Assembly: GCA_964535215.1 (NCBI GenBank)
Contig: CAZHST010000047.1
Coordinates: forward strand, 1-23,484
From: JACQHM01 sp964535215
GTDB lineage: Bacteria; Methylomirabilota; Methylomirabilia; Methylomirabilales; JACQHM01
Reading direction: 5' to 3'
DNA: 23,484 nt
Part shown: positions 13,291 through 20,557 of the stretch, piece after piece
Numbering within the stretch: the first letter of the stretch is position 1
How the letters are laid out: every line of letters starts with the position of its first letter
Program-made: the position numbers and the translations under genes
Notes under the pieces: model-generated
Database searches by the model: none
What the model saw: only the letters and a program-made list of their open reading frames with translations
Told to the model about the DNA's origin: nothing

Positions 13291-16200
13291 ATGTTTCCGT
13301 GGATCATCCAGTGGTCACTTCGGAACCGGTTGCTGGTCACCGCCGCCGCCGTCGTCCTCCTGATCGGCGGGGTCTTCGTCTTAAGGAGGATCACCCTGGA
13401 CGTCTTCCCGGAGTTCGCCCCACCCCAGGTGGTCATCCAGACTGAAGCCCCGGGCCTCCCTCCCCAGGATGTGGAGGCCCTGATCACGTTCCCCCTGGAG
13501 AGCGCCATCAACGGCACACCTGGGGTGGCGACCATCCGGTCGAGGTCGACGGCGGGCCTTTCGACCATCGTTGTCGTCTTTGAGTGGGGGACAGATATTT
13601 ACACGGCCAGGCAGCTCGTCACCGAGCGGCTCCAGGCGGTGGCGGGGCGCCTCCCGCCGGGGACGGAGCCTCCCGTCATGCTCCCCATCACCTCGGCGGT
13701 GGCCTGGTTGATCAAGTTCGCCTTAACAAGCGACACCGTCTCCCTGATGGAGCTTCGGACCCTCTGCGACTGGGACATCCGGAACCGCCTCCTGGCCATC
13801 CCGGGGGTGGCCTCCGTCACCTGCCTCGGCGGGGACGTGAAGCAGTACCAGGTCCTCCTCTCCGCAGAAAAGCTCTTAAACTACAATGTGACGGTCAGCG
13901 AGGTCCTGGATGCCGTGAGGCAGGCGAACGTCACCGTCCCCGGTGGGTTCCTGCTCCAGCCGGGGCAGGAGTACGTCGTCACGGGGACCGGCCGGATCAC
14001 CTCCCTTGAAGACCTGAAGCAGACGGTGGTAAAGGAGAAAGAGGGGACCCCGATCCTCCTCAAGCAGGTGGCCGATGTCCGGTTCGGCCCCGAGGTGAAG
14101 AGGGGCGATGCCCTCTTCGAGGGGAGGCCGGCGGTGATCGGCACCGTCTCGAAGCTCTTCGGCGCCGACACCTTGACGGTCACCTATCAGGTCGAAGAGG
14201 CCCTGAAGGAGATCGCCCGGACCCTGCCGAAGGGCGTCGAGCTGAATACCCGGGTCTTCCGGCAGGGGACCTTCATCGAATCTTCCGTCAAAAACTTGAG
14301 GCGGGCTCTTCTTGAAGGGGCCGTCGTTGTCTCCATCGTCGTGATCTTTTTCCTGTTCAACCTCCGGGCCTCCTTGATTACGTTGACGGCCCTCCCCCTT
14401 TCGCTCCTCGCAGGGGTCCTGCTCTTAAAAGTGTTCGGGATCGGGATCAACGCGATGACCTTGGGGGGCCTGGCCATCGCCATCGGCGCCGTGGTCGATG
14501 ATGCCATTGTGGATGTGGAGAACATCGTCCGGCGCCTCCGGCTGAACCGGGAGAGACATCAGCCGGATCCCCCGCTCAAGGTGATCTTCGAGGCCTCCGT
14601 CGAGATCCGGCACGCCGTCGTCTATGCCACCTGGATCATCCTGATCGTGTTCATGCCGATCTTCTTCTTAAGCGGCGTGGAAGGACGGATCTTTACCCCC
14701 TTAGGCTTAGCCTTCACCCTCTCCCTCTTCGCCTCCCTTGTCGTGGCCGCCACCCTGACCCCCGCCCTCTGCTCCCTGCTCCTCATCCGCCGAGGGGCTA
14801 AGCACCCCGAGCGGGAGAGCCTCACCATGCGGGAGATGAAGCGGGGGTATGAGGTCCTCCTCCGGAAGGCCTTAAAGCACTCCACCGGGATCCTCACCCT
14901 CTCAATCCTCCTTCTGGCCGGGGCCGTTGCCCTCTTCCCCTTCCTCGGCCGCTCCTTCCTCCCCGAGTTTCACGAGGGGAACTTCATCCTTCAGGTCACG
15001 ATGCTCCCGGGCACCTCCCTCCAGGAATCCCTGCGGGTGGGGGAGAGGATCATCGCCCGGCTCAAGAAATACCCCGAGGTCGTCTCGGTCTCGCAACGGG
15101 CGGGGCGGTCCGAGCTGGACGAGGATGCCCTGCCCCCCAACGTCAGCGAGTTCGACATCACCCTTCGCTACGGGGAGCGGGACCCGGAGGAGCTGACCCG
15201 GGCCATCCGGGAGGACCTCGAGAAGATCCCCGGGGTGGCGACCGTCCTCGGGCAATTCATCGCCCATCGCTTGGACGAGGTCCTCTCAGGAATCAGGGCC
15301 CAGATCGCCATCAAACTCTTCGGACCGGATCTTCGGGTGCTCCGGGAAAAGGGCCGTCAGATCGAGGAGATCCTCCGGGGGATCGAAGGGGTCACCGACC
15401 TTTTGTTAGAACCCCTGATCAACGTCCCGGGGGTCCGGATCCGGGTGGACCGGGAGGAGGCGGCCCGCCTGGGCTTGAACGTCGGGGATGTCCTGGAGAC
15501 GGCGGAGGTCGCCTTCGGCGGCACGGCTGTCTCCCAGGTCCTGGAGGGCCAGCGGGTCTTCGATCTCTTCGTCTGGTTCGACGAGGAATCCCGGAAGGAT
15601 GTCGCCGCCATGCGGAACGTCCTGATCGATACCCCCGAGGGCCGGAAGATCCCCTTGAAGCTCGTGGCCGATGTCGAGGTGGTGAGCAGCCCCTTCATGA
15701 TCAACCGGGAGAACGTCCAGCGGCGGATCGTCATCCAGGCCAACGTTCAGGGAAGGGATCTTTCGAGCCTCATCGATGAGGCCAAGGCGAAGATCCAGCG
15801 TCAGGTCTCCCTCCCGCCGGGCTACTTCATCGAGTACGGGGGCCAGTTCAAGAGCCAGCAGGAGGCGACGAGGATCCTGACGATCTACGGCTTCATCGCC
15901 GTCGTCGGGATCTTCATCCTGCTCTACAAGGCCTTCAACTCAGCCCGGGCCGCCCTCCTCGTCATGGCGAACCTCCCCTTAGCCTTGATCGGGGGGGTCG
16001 TCGCCATCTTCCTGACGGGGAAGGTCATGAGCATCCCCTCCCTGATCGGCTTCGTGGCCGTCTTCGGCATCGCCGCCCGAAACGGGATCATCCTGGTGAG
16101 CCACTACCGCCACCTCCGGGCGGAAGGGCATTCGAAGGAGGAAGTCATCGTTGAAGGGTCGAAGGACCGGCTGGCCCCGGTCCTGATGACCGCCGCCGCC

Positions 16201-16434
16201 GCCGCCCTGGGGCTTCTTCCACTCCTCTTCGGGGAGGCGGCAGGGAAAGAATTGGAGCGGCCCATGGCCTACGTCATCCTGGGGGGGCTCGTGACCTCCA
16301 CCTTCTTGAACATGATCGTCGTCCCGACCCTCTTCATGCGGTACGGCTGGGAGGAGGAGGAAATCTTCCAGCGGCAGCTTGCCTTAGAGCGGGGCAGTCT
16401 GTTTGCGGGGGAGCCTCTTCTTCCAGGACCTTGA
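13291..16434 (+). CDS. Heavy-metal efflux RND pump (CzcA/CusA family)
   Basis: This proton-driven inner-membrane pump of 1047 residues has the usual 12 membrane helices and two large periplasmic loops. It starts with the family pattern around LRNRLLV and ITLDVFPEFAPPQV. The helix-4 proton-relay motif is present as VVDDAIVDVEN (401-411), similar to the HME class. In the periplasmic cleft, the segment at 659-668 reads HRLDEVLSGI; by remembered alignment its Glu663 lies where CusA has the Cu/Ag-binding Met672, so a divalent metal such as Zn, Co, Ni or Cd is more likely than Cu or Ag. This is tentative. AGGAGG lies just before the ATG. Its last 101 bp overlap the convergent JAMM gene. Confidence 0.95.
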   Translation: MFPWIIQWSLRNRLLVTAAAVVLLIGGVFVLRRITLDVFPEFAPPQVVIQTEAPGLPPQDVEALITFPLESAINGTPGVATIRSRSTAGLSTIVVVFEWGTDIYTARQLVTERLQAVAGRLPPGTEPPVMLPITSAVAWLIKFALTSDTVSLMELRTLCDWDIRNRLLAIPGVASVTCLGGDVKQYQVLLSAEKLLNYNVTVSEVLDAVRQANVTVPGGFLLQPGQEYVVTGTGRITSLEDLKQTVVKEKEGTPILLKQVADVRFGPEVKRGDALFEGRPAVIGTVSKLFGADTLTVTYQVEEALKEIARTLPKGVELNTRVFRQGTFIESSVKNLRRALLEGAVVVSIVVIFFLFNLRASLITLTALPLSLLAGVLLLKVFGIGINAMTLGGLAIAIGAVVDDAIVDVENIVRRLRLNRERHQPDPPLKVIFEASVEIRHAVVYATWIILIVFMPIFFLSGVEGRIFTPLGLAFTLSLFASLVVAATLTPALCSLLLIRRGAKHPERESLTMREMKRGYEVLLRKALKHSTGILTLSILLLAGAVALFPFLGRSFLPEFHEGNFILQVTMLPGTSLQESLRVGERIIARLKKYPEVVSVSQRAGRSELDEDALPPNVSEFDITLRYGERDPEELTRAIREDLEKIPGVATVLGQFIAHRLDEVLSGIRAQIAIKLFGPDLRVLREKGRQIEEILRGIEGVTDLLLEPLINVPGVRIRVDREEAARLGLNVGDVLETAEVAFGGTAVSQVLEGQRVFDLFVWFDEESRKDVAAMRNVLIDTPEGRKIPLKLVADVEVVSSPFMINRENVQRRIVIQANVQGRDLSSLIDEAKAKIQRQVSLPPGYFIEYGGQFKSQQEATRILTIYGFIAVVGIFILLYKAFNSARAALLVMANLPLALIGGVVAIFLTGKVMSIPSLIGFVAVFGIAARNGIILVSHYRHLRAEGHSKEEVIVEGSKDRLAPVLMTAAAAALGLLPLLFGEAAGKELERPMAYVILGGLVTSTFLNMIVVPTLFMRYGWEEEEIFQRQLALERGSLFAGEPLLPGP

Positions 16435-16948
16435 CCTTAGCTTTGAGCTCCCTCTCGATCACGGCTTGGAGCTCGGGATCCTCGGGGGCTGACCGGCCAA
16501 GGGGGAGAAGGGGGAGGCCGTCCAGGATCTTCCGCTCGGGCTGAAAGAGGTCCAGCCGGCAGCGAAACTCACCCCTCCGGTTCCCCACCACCGAGATCAG
16601 GGCGTCACTCCCGAAGGCCTCAATGGTCGCCTCGTCCACGTCGCTCCATTCCAGGTCCTGATCGCCGTGGCTGTGCCACCAGACCCTGAAGGGGGAGGGG
16701 TCCCGGCCTTCCTGGACGAGTCGGGCGAGGAAGGCGAGGAGGGCCTCAGGGTCCAGCTCGGTTTCTGACGAGGAGGAGGTCTGGGGGAGGAGGAAGATGT
16801 CGGTAATGATCGGTCCCTCCCTTAAGAACTCCAGACGTCCCAGGCCGCTCACCTCCGTCGGGGCGAGGGCGATGTAGAGCTTCAGCTTGACCAGGGCCCG
16901 AGGGCGGATGAGGATCCGTTCGGGAAGAGGTTGGGGGGAGAGGGTCAT
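16334..16948 (-). CDS. JAMM/MPN-domain metallopeptidase-like protein
   Basis: This 204-residue protein has a prokaryotic JAB/MPN domain in its first 140 residues. The complete zinc-site set is present: Glu32 in TEVSGLG, His92 and His94 in WHSHG, and Ser102 and Asp105 in WSDVD, giving HxH-x7-SxxD. Characterised JAMM enzymes cleave isopeptide or C-terminal bonds next to ubiquitin-like modifiers, or process sulfur-carrier proteins. The C-terminal 60 residues are helical then Pro/Ala-rich. The longer in-frame extension upstream of 16948 is Arg/Pro-rich antisense of the neighbour and is rejected. The ATG overlaps the stop of the deoxyhypusine-synthase-like gene (ATGA), so the two are translated together. 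No ubiquitin-like, E1 or E2 gene is visible in the window. Confidence 0.88.
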   Translation of the reverse strand: MTLSPQPLPERILIRPRALVKLKLYIALAPTEVSGLGRLEFLREGPIITDIFLLPQTSSSSETELDPEALLAFLARLVQEGRDPSPFRVWWHSHGDQDLEWSDVDEATIEAFGSDALISVVGNRRGEFRCRLDLFQPERKILDGLPLLPLGRSAPEDPELQAVIERELKAKVKVLEEEAPPQTDCPALRQAAAGRFPPPPSRTA

Positions 16949-17925
16949 CTTAAGCCAAGCTCCTCTAGGACGGCGGCGAACAGGAGGGGGATCAACAGCT
17001 CGTGGTGACCGGTCAGGGTGTAGCCCTTCCCCCCGGGGGCCACCGGCCTCCTGACCACGTTCTGGATCGGCCGGTAGTGCTGGAGGAAGTCGAGATTCGC
17101 CGTCACGAAGTCCTTTACCGGATACCCCAGGTTCCTGGCGACCGTCAGGGCCTTTAGAAAAACCTCGGGGAGGATCACGGCGGACCCGAGGTTCAGATAA
17201 ACCCCCCCATCTCCTAAGTCGGCGACGATGGAGGTCAGGAGCCGGAAGTCCCGGTACGTCGCCTCGCCCAGGGCCGCGCCGTTGCAGGAGGGGTGCATCT
17301 GGAAGATATCGGTCCCGATGGCGACGTGAACCGTCACGGGAAGCCCCAACCGGGCCCCGGCGGCGAAGAGGCTCCGGTCCAGGTGGGGGGGGTTCAAGGC
17401 CAGGAGCTTCTCCCCCAAGGAGCGGCCGAAGCCCCATCCTCGTTTGATCCCCTCCGTGATCGCCTCGTTGATCAGGCGGCCTGTCTCCTCGGCCATGCCG
17501 AAGGACCCGTCGGCCAGGGCCGCCTCCACATCCTCCGAGGTCCTCCCCAGATACGCCAGCTCGAAGTCGTGGACGGCGCCGGCCCCGTGGAGGGCCAGGG
17601 CGCTCACAACCCCTCGCTCCATAAGGTCCAGCAGGATCGGCGAAAGGCCGACCTTGATGACGTGGCCGCCCAGACCCACGATGACCGGCTTCCCCTTTTG
17701 CTTCGCGGAAACGATGGCCTGAACGAGACCACGAAACTCCTTCCCCGCCAGGATGTTGGGGAGGGTGGCGAGGAAGGCCTTGAAGGTCCCCCCCGGACGC
17801 CAGGCCCGCCCTTCATCCTGGAGGGTCACCTTGCTGAAGCGGTCCTTCAGCGGGTAGGTCTTGATCCTGCTTAGGTCAATGGGCCGGTACTCTTTCGCCA
17901 TTGTTGAATCTCCCATGGATCCCAC
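16945..17925 (-). CDS. Deoxyhypusine-synthase-like protein (catalytic lysine absent)
   Basis: This 326-residue protein resembles the deoxyhypusine synthase fold across its length: GGTFKAFLATLPNILAGKEF aligned with the N-terminal region, KPVIVGLGGHVIKVGLSPIL at 80-98, the glycine-rich ALHGAGAVHDFELAYLG, then GVYLNLGSAVILPEV and a final HHELLIPLLFAAVL. In human DHS the GGGVVKHH loop carries the catalytic Lys329; here the loop reads GSAVILPE (247-254) with no lysine. Bacteria lack eIF5A, so a different reaction, perhaps on another NAD-dependent amine substrate, or a structural role is likely. GTG at 17925 is chosen because AGGAGGAGG lies 5 nt upstream; internal ATGs at 17916 and 17901 are alternatives. 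It follows the NRAMP-like gene after 34 nt. Confidence 0.75.
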   Translation of the reverse strand: MGSMGDSTMAKEYRPIDLSRIKTYPLKDRFSKVTLQDEGRAWRPGGTFKAFLATLPNILAGKEFRGLVQAIVSAKQKGKPVIVGLGGHVIKVGLSPILLDLMERGVVSALALHGAGAVHDFELAYLGRTSEDVEAALADGSFGMAEETGRLINEAITEGIKRGWGFGRSLGEKLLALNPPHLDRSLFAAGARLGLPVTVHVAIGTDIFQMHPSCNGAALGEATYRDFRLLTSIVADLGDGGVYLNLGSAVILPEVFLKALTVARNLGYPVKDFVTANLDFLQHYRPIQNVVRRPVAPGGKGYTLTGHHELLIPLLFAAVLEELGLR

Positions 17926-17959
17926 CCATGCCTCCTCCTGGCTGATGGCTGACGGCTTT

Positions 17960-19198
17960 TTATGGTATCAGGTTTATCATGAGCAGGAGCAGGGTCAGGA
18001 GGATCAGGATCAGGGCAGTCCCGCGGGCGAGGACGTTCGTCCAGCGGGAGTTCACATAGGGACCCATCACCTCCCGGTCGTTGATGATCCTGAGCATAAA
18101 GAAGAGGACGAAGGGGAGGAGGATGCCGTTCAGGGTCTGGGAGAGGAACATGATCTTGATGAGGGGGGCCTTCGGCCAGAGGATCACCGCGGCCCCGATG
18201 GTCACCATCCCCAGGTAGATGGCGAAGAAGCTCGGGGCTTCCTTCAGGGAACGATCCACGCCCGTCTCCCACCCCAAGCCCTCGCAGACCGCATAGGCGG
18301 TGGAGAGGGGGATCATGGCCGCGGCGGCGAGGGAGGAGTTCAGGAGGCCGAAGGCGAAGAGGGCCGAGGCAAAGCGACCGGCAAAGGGCTCGATGGCTAA
18401 CGCGGCCTCCTCAGCCGTCTCCACCCGGATCCCATGACGATACAGCGTGGCCGCACAGGCCACGATGATGAAGAAGACCATCACCCCCGAGATGAGGCTG
18501 CCCAGGATTGCATCCCAACGGGCGTAGCGGTACTGCTTGACCCGGATGCCTTTATCCACGATAGCGGACTGGAGGTAAAACTGCATCCAGGGAGTGATCG
18601 TCGTCCCGATGACGGTGATCAGCATGGTCAGGTATTCCCCTTCCATGGGGAAGCTGGGACGGAAGACCTGCTTGAAGACAGAAGCCCAGGGTGGTTCAGC
18701 GAGGAAGGCTGAGATGGCGTAGACGAGGTAAAGGGCGGAGGAGACGAGGAAGAACCGCTCAACAAACCGGTAGGTCCCCCTCACCACCACCCAACCGAGG
18801 AGGAGGGCCGAAGCGGGGACGGCGAGGTAGCGGCTGAGGCCGTAGATCTCCATGCTGGCGGCAACGCCGGCAAAGTTGGCGACGGTGTTGGCGAGGTTGG
18901 CCAGGACCAGGACGCCCAGCGCCATGAAGGTCACCCGCACCCCGAGCTGCTCCCGGATCAGTTCGGCCAGGCCCTTCCCGGTCACGACCCCCATCCGGGC
19001 GTTCATCTCCTGGACCACGGCCAGGGCAATCATGATGAGGGGGATCGTCCAGAGGAGGGCGTACCCGTAGTGGGCCCCGGCCAGCGTGTAGGTGGCGATC
19101 CCGCCGGCATCCTGGTCCACGCTGGCGGTGATGATCCCTGGCCCCATGACGGAGAGGAACAGGAGGATCCTCCGCCTCTTGGTCCGAAGATACCGCAT
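17960..19198 (-). CDS. NRAMP-related transporter with altered metal site (possible Mg2+ transporter)
   Basis: This 412-residue integral membrane protein has about 11 helices and belongs to the NRAMP/SLC11 superfamily. The helix-1 region is GPGIITASVDQDAGG; canonical NRAMPs have DPGN where this has DAGG (30-33). The helix-6 region GTTITPWMQFYLQSA has TPW (202-204) in place of the Mn/Fe-binding MPH. Loss of the soft methionine ligand is a feature of the NRAMP-related magnesium transporters (NRMT) and argues against a classical Mn2+/Fe2+ importer. It lies 18 nt downstream of a soluble MgtE-N/CBS gene, which supports Mg2+ as substrate. Both points are inference from motifs and context; other divalent cations are not excluded. 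Confidence 0.88.
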   Translation of the reverse strand: MRYLRTKRRRILLFLSVMGPGIITASVDQDAGGIATYTLAGAHYGYALLWTIPLIMIALAVVQEMNARMGVVTGKGLAELIREQLGVRVTFMALGVLVLANLANTVANFAGVAASMEIYGLSRYLAVPASALLLGWVVVRGTYRFVERFFLVSSALYLVYAISAFLAEPPWASVFKQVFRPSFPMEGEYLTMLITVIGTTITPWMQFYLQSAIVDKGIRVKQYRYARWDAILGSLISGVMVFFIIVACAATLYRHGIRVETAEEAALAIEPFAGRFASALFAFGLLNSSLAAAAMIPLSTAYAVCEGLGWETGVDRSLKEAPSFFAIYLGMVTIGAAVILWPKAPLIKIMFLSQTLNGILLPFVLFFMLRIINDREVMGPYVNSRWTNVLARGTALILILLTLLLLMINLIP

Positions 19199-19216
19199 GA
19201 GTCCTGTCGGGAGAGG

Positions 19217-20491
19217 TTAGATGTACTTTTTGACGGCCCGCTTCTTCCATATCATCGGTACAAGGAGGTTCAGGACGTCGTCCACCGTGACGATCCCCTC
19301 CAGGGCCCCCACCTCGTTCACCACCGGGAGGGCCAGGAGGTTGTACTTCGTGAGGAGCTCGGCGATCGCCTTCAGCCCCGTCTCCGGCTTCACGGTGATG
19401 ACATCCTTCACCATCACATCCTCGAGCCTCTGCCCTGGATCGGCCAGGATCAGCTCCTTCAGGCTTAAGACCCCGTAGAGGCGATCCCCTTCCCCGACGA
19501 CATAAATATAGTAGATCGTCTCGGCCTCTCTCGCCTCGGTCCTGATCCGCTCGATGGCCTCTCGGACGGTCAGGGATTGGGAGAAGGCGACGTACTCGGG
19601 GGTCATGAGGCCACCGGCCGTGTCCTCCTTGTGGACGAGGAGCTCGGCGACCTCCTGGGCCTCCTCCGCCTCCATCCCCTCCAGCAGCTCCTGGGCCTTG
19701 TCCTCCGGGAGATCACTCAGGATATCAGCCGCCTCATCCGGCTCCATCTGCTCCAGCATCTCGGCGGCCCGCTCGCTCTCCATCATCTGGATGACGGAGG
19801 ATTGGACCTCAGGCTCGGCCTCGGTCAAGACCTCGGCGGCGGTCTTTTCATCCAGGGTCTCCAGAAGCACCGCCCGCTCGCTGGGGTTCAGCTCCTCCAT
19901 GATGTCGGCGATGTCGGCGGGATGGAGCTTGGCCAGCTTGGTGTAGAGGGCCTTCCGTCGGGCCTTGACCAGCTCCGGCTCGAGGGGCTCCACGAACTCC
20001 CATGAAACCGTCTCCCGGGGAAGGTTCAGATGCAAAAGCCGGGCCAGCCACTCCCAAAAGTCCTCAGGTCCCAGGTGCCGGAGGAGTCCCCGGATGCCGG
20101 TCTCGGCCACATGCAGGGTGAGTCTCCCTCCCATCTCGGCCAGCTCCAGGTCGTTCACCCGGACCACCTTCCGCCGCTTGGTGTCCACCACCTTCTTGTT
20201 CAGGAGGTCCCTTCCCAGGAGCATCTCCTCGGGCCGGAGCCGGGTTGGAGCCAGATCCCGCTCGGCGTGGAGGAGGACGAGGGGCAGCCTTCCCTCCCCG
20301 GGAAGGCTCCCAACCTCCTCCCAGGGGAGGAGAAGCTCCTCCTGGCCCGGCCTGGCCACGGCCAGCTTGGTCACCTGCGGGAAGGCCCCCAGGGGGAGGA
20401 TGGCCAGATCCTTGAACGTCCCAACCAGCTTCCCCTCGGCGTCCAGGACCGGCCGGCCCCTCAGGGCTGTAAAGGGGATGGTCCCCATCAT
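19217..20491 (-). CDS. Soluble PRC-barrel/MgtE-N/CBS protein, probable Mg2+ sensor without channel
   Basis: This 424-residue cytosolic protein has two PRC-barrel-like segments (about 1-70, with RGRPVLDAEGKLVG, and about 90-150, with LLGRDLLNKKVVD), an MgtE intracellular N domain (about 183-285, acidic helical repeats such as HPADIADIMEEL and PDEAADILSDLPE) and two CBS domains (about 295-350 after TAGGLMTPEY, and 357-412 with ALPVVNEVGALEGIVTVDDV). The protein stops there: the membrane channel domain of MgtE is missing. In MgtE the N and CBS domains bind Mg2+ and close the channel. The start is ATG 20491 or 20488, behind GGTGA; the longer TTG start at 20548 coincides with the promoter -35 box. 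It is followed after 18 nt by an NRAMP-like transporter that it may gate. Confidence 0.9.
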   Translation of the reverse strand: MMGTIPFTALRGRPVLDAEGKLVGTFKDLAILPLGAFPQVTKLAVARPGQEELLLPWEEVGSLPGEGRLPLVLLHAERDLAPTRLRPEEMLLGRDLLNKKVVDTKRRKVVRVNDLELAEMGGRLTLHVAETGIRGLLRHLGPEDFWEWLARLLHLNLPRETVSWEFVEPLEPELVKARRKALYTKLAKLHPADIADIMEELNPSERAVLLETLDEKTAAEVLTEAEPEVQSSVIQMMESERAAEMLEQMEPDEAADILSDLPEDKAQELLEGMEAEEAQEVAELLVHKEDTAGGLMTPEYVAFSQSLTVREAIERIRTEAREAETIYYIYVVGEGDRLYGVLSLKELILADPGQRLEDVMVKDVITVKPETGLKAIAELLTKYNLLALPVVNEVGALEGIVTVDDVLNLLVPMIWKKRAVKKYI

Positions 20492-20519
20492 ACGTTCACC
20501 GGAGAAAGGCCCCCACCTT

Positions 20520-20548
20520 TTGATAATATGGGGAGCCTTTCTTGTCAA
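20520..20548 (-). promoter_or_regulatory. Promoter of the MgtE-N/CBS - NRAMP-like operon
   Basis: On the minus strand, TTGACA (20548-20543, perfect) is followed by 17 nt and TATCAA (20525-20520, four of six). Initiation near 20513 gives a leader of about 22 nt, too short for a magnesium riboswitch. The promoter starts 10 nt after the stop of the upstream NRAMP-like gene. Confidence 0.7.
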
Positions 20549-20557
20549 CCCTTTTCC

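Noticed and set aside
16949..17437. Longer 367-residue version of the JAMM protein
   Set aside because: The extra N-terminal 163 residues are Arg/Pro/Gly-rich and antisense-like, lying within the DHS-like gene in another frame. The ATGA start at 16948 is far better.
20492..20513. M-box or other Mg2+ riboswitch in the leader of the MgtE-N/CBS operon
   Set aside because: The predicted leader is only about 22 nt, and nothing like an M-box is seen. The 70-nt leader of the upstream NRAMP-like gene is also too short and unstructured.
20492..20548. TTG start giving the MgtE-N/CBS protein 19 more residues
   Set aside because: The TTG is part of the perfect TTGACA -35 box and lies upstream of the expected transcription start.
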